The notes under the pieces: generated by a model | Database searches by the model: none | What the model saw: the letters and a program-made list of their open reading frames with translations, nothing else | Told to the model about the DNA's origin: nothing | Made by a program: the position numbers and the translations under genes | From: Streptomyces violaceorubidus | GTDB taxonomy: Bacteria; Actinomycetota; Actinomycetes; Streptomycetales; Streptomycetaceae | DNA: 19,489 nucleotides | Reading direction: 5' to 3' | Assembly: GCF_000717995.1 (NCBI RefSeq) | Contig: NZ_JODM01000054.1 | Location: forward strand, 1 to 19,489 | In this document: positions 15,249 to 19,489 of the stretch, in pieces | How the letters are laid out: each line of letters opens with the position of its first letter | Position numbering within the stretch: the stretch's first letter is position 1

Positions 15249-15286
15249 GGGCGGCACCCGGAACCTGCGATTCCCGGGTGCCGCCC
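15249..15286 (+). terminator. Terminator of the second metalloprotease
   Basis: A perfect 13-bp stem (15249-15261 with 15274-15286) and 12-nt loop, followed by the pyrimidine-rich tactctt. Located 28 nt past the protease stop. The tail overlaps the presumed minus-10 of the next gene. Confidence 0.85.
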
Positions 15287-15292
15287 TACTCT
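15287..15292 (+). promoter_or_regulatory. Minus-10 candidate for a leaderless DUF1990 mRNA
   Basis: The hexamer tactct (TANNNT) ends 8 nt before the ATG at 15301, and no ribosome binding site precedes that ATG. I see no convincing minus-35, since that region lies within the upstream terminator loop. Confidence 0.35.
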
Positions 15293-15300
15293 TGATGACC

Positions 15301-15807
15301 ATGTCCTTCACGTACGACGACGTCGGCGCCACCCGCGAGCAGCACCACTGCCCGCCCGGCTTCCGTCCCCTGCACGTACGCACCCGCCTCGGGGAGGGCG
15401 AACCGGTGTTCCGGCGGGCGGCCGAGGCCGTCCTCACCTGGGAGATGCACCGCGCGATGGGCGTCGGCATCGAGGCGGGCGCGGAGCGGGCCGCGCCCGG
15501 CGTCGACGTCACCGTCACCCTGGCCGGAATGATCAAGGCACCCTGCCGGGTGGTGTGGACCCTGGAGGAGCCGCGCCGGGCCGGCTGGGCCTACGGCACG
15601 CTGCCCGGCCACCCGGAGTCCGGCGAGGAGGCCTTCGTGGTGGACCGCACGGGCGACGGGACGGTGTGGCTGACCGTGCACGCCTTCAGCCGCCCCGCCA
15701 CGTGGTACGCCAAGGCCGGAGGACCGGCGGCCCGCGCCTTCCAGCACGCCTACGCCCGCCGGTGCGGCACCGTCCTGCGGCGGCTGAGCGGCGGCGACGA
15801 GGACTGA
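15301..15807 (+). CDS. DUF1990 family protein
   Basis: Small cytosolic protein of 168 residues that matches the DUF1990 (UPF0548) pattern: N-terminal FTYDDVGATRE, central RAAEAVLTWEMHRAMG, then VTVTLAGMIKAPCRVVWTLEEPRRAGWAYGTLPGHPESGEEAFVVDR and a C-terminal FSRPATWYAKAGGPAARAFQHAYARR. No signal peptide or membrane segment. The family has no established biochemical function, though its fold is thought to resemble lipid or ligand-binding START-like folds. ATG at 15301 is chosen because the family begins at this motif. An in-frame ATG at 15295 would add two residues. It is convergent with glgP, 39 nt away, and transcribed separately from the proteases. Whether it has any link to glucan metabolism is unknown. 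Confidence 0.85.
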   Translation: MSFTYDDVGATREQHHCPPGFRPLHVRTRLGEGEPVFRRAAEAVLTWEMHRAMGVGIEAGAERAAPGVDVTVTLAGMIKAPCRVVWTLEEPRRAGWAYGTLPGHPESGEEAFVVDRTGDGTVWLTVHAFSRPATWYAKAGGPAARAFQHAYARRCGTVLRRLSGGDED

Positions 15808-15824
15808 GCCCCGCCCCCGTCGTC

Positions 15825-15845
15825 CACCGCCCCGCGGGCGCGGTG
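15825..15845. terminator. Short hairpin between convergent genes
   Basis: An imperfect inverted repeat (caccgccc against ggcgcggtg with one bulged base) fills the 39-nt gap between the DUF1990 gene and glgP. It could terminate both transcripts, but it is short and G/C-rich, so chance is possible. Confidence 0.3.
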
Positions 15846-15846
15846 C

Positions 15847-18465
15847 TCACCGCATCAGCAGCCCCGCCGCCTCCACCAGCTCGCCCGAGGGCACCGCGAC
15901 CAGGCCGGGCTCCACAGCGGACGCCAGCAGCCGGTGCGCGGGCAGGACCCGCACCGTGTAGCCGAAGGGACCGGTCCGGTCCAGGACGAGCGGGCCCTCG
16001 TACACCCAGCGGCCCTCCAGGTCCGGACCGCCCACCGGCTTCAGCGGCACCTTCGCCGCGTCGGTGATCCGGTCCTCGGAGTCCACCCGGCCGGAGACCG
16101 CCTGCACCTCCACGTCCTCGGGGGCCAGATCGCCGAGCCTCACCCGTACCCGCAGCCCGAGGGTGGCGCCGAGTTCGGCACCGGCGGTGGCGGCGGACGT
16201 CTGAACGTGGTCGACGCTCACCCCGGGCCAGGCCGCCCGCACCCGCGCCTTCCACTCGGCGAGCTCGCGCGCGGAGTCCGGGTCCATCGCGCGGTGCGCC
16301 TCGGCGGCCGGGGCGTAGAGCCGCTCGACGTACTCGCGGACCATGCGGCCGGCCAGCACCTTCGGGCCGAGCAGGCTGAGCGTCCTGCGCACCATCTCCA
16401 GCCACCGGTCCGGCAGCCCGCTCGCGCCCCGCTCGTAGAAGCGCGGGGTGATCCGCTGCTCCAGCAGGTCGTAGAGGGCGTTGGCCTCTATGGCGTCGCG
16501 CCGGTCCGGGTCGGTGCCGACGCCGTCGGCGGTGGGGATCGCCCAGCCGAAGTCGGGCTGGTACCACTCGTCCCACCAGCCGTCCAGGACCGAAAGGTTG
16601 AGGCAGCCGTTGAGCGCCGCCTTCATGCCGGAGGTGCCGCAGGCCTCCAGCGGGCGCAGCGGGTTGTTCAGCCAGATGTCGCAGCCCGGGTAGAGCTTCT
16701 GCGCCATCGCCATGCCGTAGTCCGGCAGGAACACGATGCGGTGCCGCACCCGCGGGTCGTCGGTGAACCGCACCAGCTCCTGCACCAGCCGCTTGCCGCC
16801 CTCGTCCGCCGGGTGCGCCTTGCCCGCCACGACGATCTGGACCGGCCGCTCGGAATGCAGCAGCAGGTCCATCAGCCGGTCCCGGTCGCGCAGCATCAGC
16901 GTGAGCCGCTTGTAGGAGGGGACGCGCCGCGCGAAGCCGATGGTGAGCACGTCCGGGTCGAGGACGTCGTCGATCCAGCCCAGCTCGGCCGTCCCCGCGC
17001 CGCGCTGCCGCCAGGAGGCGCGCAGCCGCTCGCGCACCTCCTCGACGAGCTGTTCGCGCAGGGTGCGGCGCAGCTCCCAGATGTCCTGGTCGGGGATGTC
17101 GGCGACCGAGTCCCAGCGGTCCGAGCCGCCGACGGCCAGCGCGTCCTCGGCCCGCTGCACGCCGATCTGCCGGGCACCGAGCCGGAACACCTCGGGGGCC
17201 ACCCAGGTCGGTGCGTGCACGCCGTTGGTGACGGAGGTGATCGGCACCTCTTCGGCGTCGAAGCCGGGCCACAGTCCGGCGAACATGCCCCGGCTGACCC
17301 CGCCGTGCAGCAGGGACACGCCGTTGGCGCGCTGGGCCAGGCGCAGGCCCATCACGGCCATGTTGAAGAGGTTCGGCTCGCCGCCGGGGTAGGTCTCCAT
17401 GCCGAGTCTGAGGACGCGTTCGACGTCGATGCGCGGGAGTTCGGCGCCGGGGCCGAAGTGGCGGGCGACCAGTTCGCGGTCGAAGCGGTCGATGCCGGCC
17501 GGGACCGGGGTGTGGGTGGTGAAGACGGTGCCGGCCCGCACCGCCTCCAGCGCGGCACCGAACTCCAGGCCCTGGTCGCACAGTTCGGCGATGCGCTCCA
17601 GCCCGAGGAAGCCGGCGTGGCCCTCGTTGGTGTGGAACACCTCCGGCTCGGCGTGGCCGGTGAGCCGGCAGTAGGTGCGCACCGCCCGGACACCTCCTAT
17701 GCCGAGCAGCATCTCCTGGAGGAGCCGGTGCTCGCTGCCGCCGCCGTAGAGCCGGTCGGTGACGCCGCGTTCGCCGCCTTCGTTCTCCTCGACGTCGGAG
17801 TCGAGGAGCAGCAGCGGCACCCGGCCGACCTGGGCCAGCCAGATGCGGGCCCGCAACTCCCGGCCGTCGGGCAGCGCCAGGGCGACGTGGGCGGGGGTGC
17901 CGTCGCTCTCCTTGAGCGGGGCCAGCGGCAGTTCGTGGGGGTCCAGGACGGGGTAGTGCTCCTGCTGCCAGCCGTCGCGGGAGAGGGACTGGCGGAAGTA
18001 GCCGTGGCGGTAGAGCAGGCCCACGCCGACGAGCGGCACCCCCAGGTCGCTGGCCGCCTTGAGGTGGTCGCCGGCCAGGATGCCGAGGCCGCCGGAGTAC
18101 TGGGGCAGCGCGGCGGTGATGCCGAACTCGGGCGAGAAGTAGGCCACGGCGGCCGGGAGCCGGCCCGGCTGGGCCTGGTACCAGCGGTCGTCGGTCATGT
18201 AGTGGTCGAGGTCGTCGGCCACCGCGGTCAGCCGGCGCCGAAAGCGCCGGTCCTCGGCCAGCTCCGCGAGGCGCGCGGGCGGCACGGTGCCGAGCAGCCG
18301 TACCGGGTCACGGCCGGACGCGGTCCAGCACTCGGGGTCGACGGACTGGAAGAGGTCGCGGGTCTCCGGGTGCCAGGACCAGCGCAGGTTGCGGGCCAGA
18401 TCACTGAGCGGCCGGAGGGGGTCGGGGAGAACGGGACGGACGGTCAGTCGACGGATCGCCTTCAC
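15847..18465 (-). CDS. glgP: Alpha-1,4-glucan phosphorylase (GT35)
   Basis: Cytosolic enzyme of 872 residues that releases glucose 1-phosphate from the non-reducing ends of glycogen or maltodextrins. It begins VKAIRRLTVRPVLPDPLRPLSDLARNL, the DUF3417-type N-terminus of the actinobacterial alpha-glucan phosphorylases. Next come HTNEGHAGF (His283, conserved substrate-pocket motif) and THTPVPAGIDRF. The PLP-binding lysine is Lys615 in EACGTSGMKAALNG, followed by VLDGWWDEW. The C-terminus carries an added beta-rich segment (LRVRVRLGDLAPEDVEVQAVSG). The GTG at 18465 gives the same N-terminus I recall for mycobacterial GlgP. Longer in-frame starts up to 18837 lack similarity. No ribosome binding site is visible, and TAACGT lies 7 nt upstream, so the mRNA may be leaderless. 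Divergent from glgE. Confidence 0.95.
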   Translation of the reverse strand: MKAIRRLTVRPVLPDPLRPLSDLARNLRWSWHPETRDLFQSVDPECWTASGRDPVRLLGTVPPARLAELAEDRRFRRRLTAVADDLDHYMTDDRWYQAQPGRLPAAVAYFSPEFGITAALPQYSGGLGILAGDHLKAASDLGVPLVGVGLLYRHGYFRQSLSRDGWQQEHYPVLDPHELPLAPLKESDGTPAHVALALPDGRELRARIWLAQVGRVPLLLLDSDVEENEGGERGVTDRLYGGGSEHRLLQEMLLGIGGVRAVRTYCRLTGHAEPEVFHTNEGHAGFLGLERIAELCDQGLEFGAALEAVRAGTVFTTHTPVPAGIDRFDRELVARHFGPGAELPRIDVERVLRLGMETYPGGEPNLFNMAVMGLRLAQRANGVSLLHGGVSRGMFAGLWPGFDAEEVPITSVTNGVHAPTWVAPEVFRLGARQIGVQRAEDALAVGGSDRWDSVADIPDQDIWELRRTLREQLVEEVRERLRASWRQRGAGTAELGWIDDVLDPDVLTIGFARRVPSYKRLTLMLRDRDRLMDLLLHSERPVQIVVAGKAHPADEGGKRLVQELVRFTDDPRVRHRIVFLPDYGMAMAQKLYPGCDIWLNNPLRPLEACGTSGMKAALNGCLNLSVLDGWWDEWYQPDFGWAIPTADGVGTDPDRRDAIEANALYDLLEQRITPRFYERGASGLPDRWLEMVRRTLSLLGPKVLAGRMVREYVERLYAPAAEAHRAMDPDSARELAEWKARVRAAWPGVSVDHVQTSAATAGAELGATLGLRVRVRLGDLAPEDVEVQAVSGRVDSEDRITDAAKVPLKPVGGPDLEGRWVYEGPLVLDRTGPFGYTVRVLPAHRLLASAVEPGLVAVPSGELVEAAGLLMR

Positions 18466-18879
18466 CCGGACGACGTTACCGCGCGATGTGTCCCTTGTTG
18501 GGGCCTTCGCCCACCGGCCTCCGATTCGGCCTGAACGGCCTCGTCCTCGTTCACCGGACGGGCTAACACCCACGGCGTGTCGGTGCGGTGCGGCGATATG
18601 GCCGGATCTTTCCCCCTCGGCCTTCTTGTGGCGGTTCGGCCCACGAGGAAAGCTGCACATGTCGCGACGCCCGCTGATTGCGGGCGCGACATCCGGGAAA
18701 GCGACGGTCAGATGGCCGCGCGTGTCGCGTTGTCGACATACGCGCGAGTAGTTAACAAAGTGCCGGATTGCCCACCGGAAGAGTGTGGGAAGGCTCCTGC
18801 GGTACGCCCCGCACGCACCTCGCAGGACCCACCTCACCTAAGTCATCCGCCCATCCAGTTGACGCGGACAGGAGCGGTC
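18466..18879. promoter_or_regulatory. Divergent glgP/glgE intergenic region
   Basis: A 414-bp non-coding stretch with lower GC than the genes around it. It contains TAACGT on the minus strand (18473-18478), 7 nt before the glgP GTG; a bulged inverted repeat at 18659-18692 (atgtcgcg and cccgc arms, 3-nt bulge, 5-nt loop); a further tgtcgcg at 18723-18729; an A/T-rich patch tagttaacaaag at 18749-18760, the likeliest glgE-side promoter zone; and a 7-bp inverted repeat tcctgcg/cgcagga (18795-18801, 18821-18827). AGGAG at 18870-18874 is the glgE ribosome binding site. I find no small ORF I can support. Confidence 0.6.
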
Positions 18880-19489
18880 ATGCCCGCCACGTACCACTCG
18901 TCAGCATCCCCCGCGGAGAGCACCACCGTCGTCGGGCGCATCCCCGTCCTGGACGTCCGTCCGGTCGTCCAACGGGGGCGCAGACCGGCCAAGGCCGTCA
19001 CCGGCGAGTCGTTCGAGATCTCCGCGACCGTGTTCCGCGAGGGGCACGACGCGGTGGCCGCCAACGTCGTCCTGCGGGATCCCCGCGGCCGGCCGGGCCC
19101 CTGGACGCCGATGCGGGAGCTGGCCCCGGGCACCGACCGCTGGGGCGCCACCGTCACCGCGGACGCGACCGGACTGTGGTCGTACACGGTGGAGGGGTGG
19201 AGCGATCCGGTCACCACCTGGCGGCACACCGCCCGGATCAAGATCCCGGCGGGGCTGGACACGGACCTGGTCCTGGAGGAGGGTGCCCGGCTGTACGAGC
19301 GGGCCGCCGCCGAGGTGCCCGGGAGCGGGGACCGGCGCGCGCTGCTGGCCGCCGTCGACGCGCTGCGGGACGAGAGCAGGCCGGCCGCGTCCCGGCTGGC
19401 GGCGGCGTTGACGCCGGAGGTGGACGCGGTCCTGGCCCGCCATCCGCTGCGGGACCTGGTCACCTCCTCCGAGCCGCTGCCCCTGCTCG
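18880..19489 (+). CDS. glgE: GlgE alpha-1,4-glucan:maltose-1-phosphate maltosyltransferase, N-terminal part (cut by window end)
   Basis: The frame is open for 203 codons to the window end. GlgE transfers maltosyl units from alpha-maltose 1-phosphate to the non-reducing end of alpha-1,4-glucans (GH13_3 family). Visible here is the N-terminal DUF3416 beta-sandwich domain: VVGRIPVLDVRPVVQRGRRP and AVTGESFEISATVFREGHDAV, then GRPGPWTPMRELAPGTDRWGATV, GLWSYTVEGWSDPVTTWRH and the helical stretch leading towards the catalytic barrel. The catalytic residues lie beyond the window. ATG at 18880 has AGGAG 5 nt upstream (18870-18874). About 200 of the expected 660 or so residues are present. It is divergent from glgP, so synthesis and phosphorolysis enzymes share one intergenic region. 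I infer that treS, pep2/mak and glgB may follow, as is common, but they are not in view. Confidence 0.92.
   Translation, partial: MPATYHSSASPAESTTVVGRIPVLDVRPVVQRGRRPAKAVTGESFEISATVFREGHDAVAANVVLRDPRGRPGPWTPMRELAPGTDRWGATVTADATGLWSYTVEGWSDPVTTWRHTARIKIPAGLDTDLVLEEGARLYERAAAEVPGSGDRRALLAAVDALRDESRPAASRLAAALTPEVDAVLARHPLRDLVTSSEPLPLL

Noticed and set aside
13264..15807. Single 847-codon frame spanning the second protease and the DUF1990 gene
   Set aside because: Across 13571-15220 it is an out-of-frame Arg/Gly/His-rich shadow of the protease. Only its last 168 codons are the real DUF1990 gene.
15934..18534. 866-codon plus-strand open frame opposite glgP
   Set aside because: Mirror frame of a well-supported gene with no recognisable motifs.
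18730..18754. Vegetative promoter TTGTCG/TAGTTA for glgE
   Set aside because: The spacer is only 13 bp, too short for a standard promoter, so I only flag the zone as A/T-rich.
18466..18837. Extended N-terminus of glgP up to an ATG at 18837
   Set aside because: The extra 124 residues have no family similarity, while the family N-terminus begins exactly at the GTG at 18465.

Overview
The window is chromosomal DNA of a high-GC actinomycete, almost certainly Streptomyces. Third codon positions are nearly all G or C, starts are ATG or GTG, adjacent genes overlap by 4 nt, and the gene families (tandem secreted thermolysin-like proteases, a GT35 alpha-glucan phosphorylase divergent from a GlgE maltosyltransferase) are typical of that genus. 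I see no tRNA, rRNA, insertion sequence or CRISPR array.

Layout. (1) Positions 1-3281, minus strand: a four-gene operon read right to left. It encodes an ABC-2 type drug-resistance-like ATPase, its permease, a NarL/DesK-type histidine kinase and the N-terminus of a probable response regulator cut by the window edge. The junctions overlap by 4, 4 and 11 nt. The kinase and the presumed regulator both begin with in-frame tandem repeats. (2) Positions 3282-3450: a divergent promoter region with a 22-bp near-palindrome and further half-sites. (3) Positions 3451-10896, plus strand: four consecutive full ABC exporter half-transporters (TMD-NBD), each overlapping the next by 4 nt and best read as two heterodimeric exporters. 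The ATPase motifs are unevenly divided, most sharply in pair two. There the first subunit has lost Walker A, the Walker B aspartate, the Q-loop and the H-loop but keeps LSGGQ, while the second keeps all of these and has lost LSGGQ. (4) Positions 11190-15220: two tandem paralogous secreted M4 zinc metalloproteases with matching promoter blocks. Only the first carries a C-terminal P domain. (5) Positions 15301-15807: a small DUF1990 protein. (6) Positions 15847-18465, minus strand: glgP. After a 414-bp intergenic region, glgE starts on the plus strand at 18880 and runs off the end.

How the genes work together. The kinase/regulator pair probably senses an envelope or drug signal and controls the adjacent ABC-2 transporter, perhaps also the divergent exporters through the shared operator region. 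The proteases digest extracellular protein. GlgP and GlgE act at opposite ends of alpha-glucan metabolism (phosphorolysis, and chain extension from maltose 1-phosphate), and their shared intergenic region could coordinate them. The most unusual content is the complementary decay in the second exporter pair, the set of in-frame tandem repeats at protein termini, linkers and one NBD, and three genes that look leaderless.
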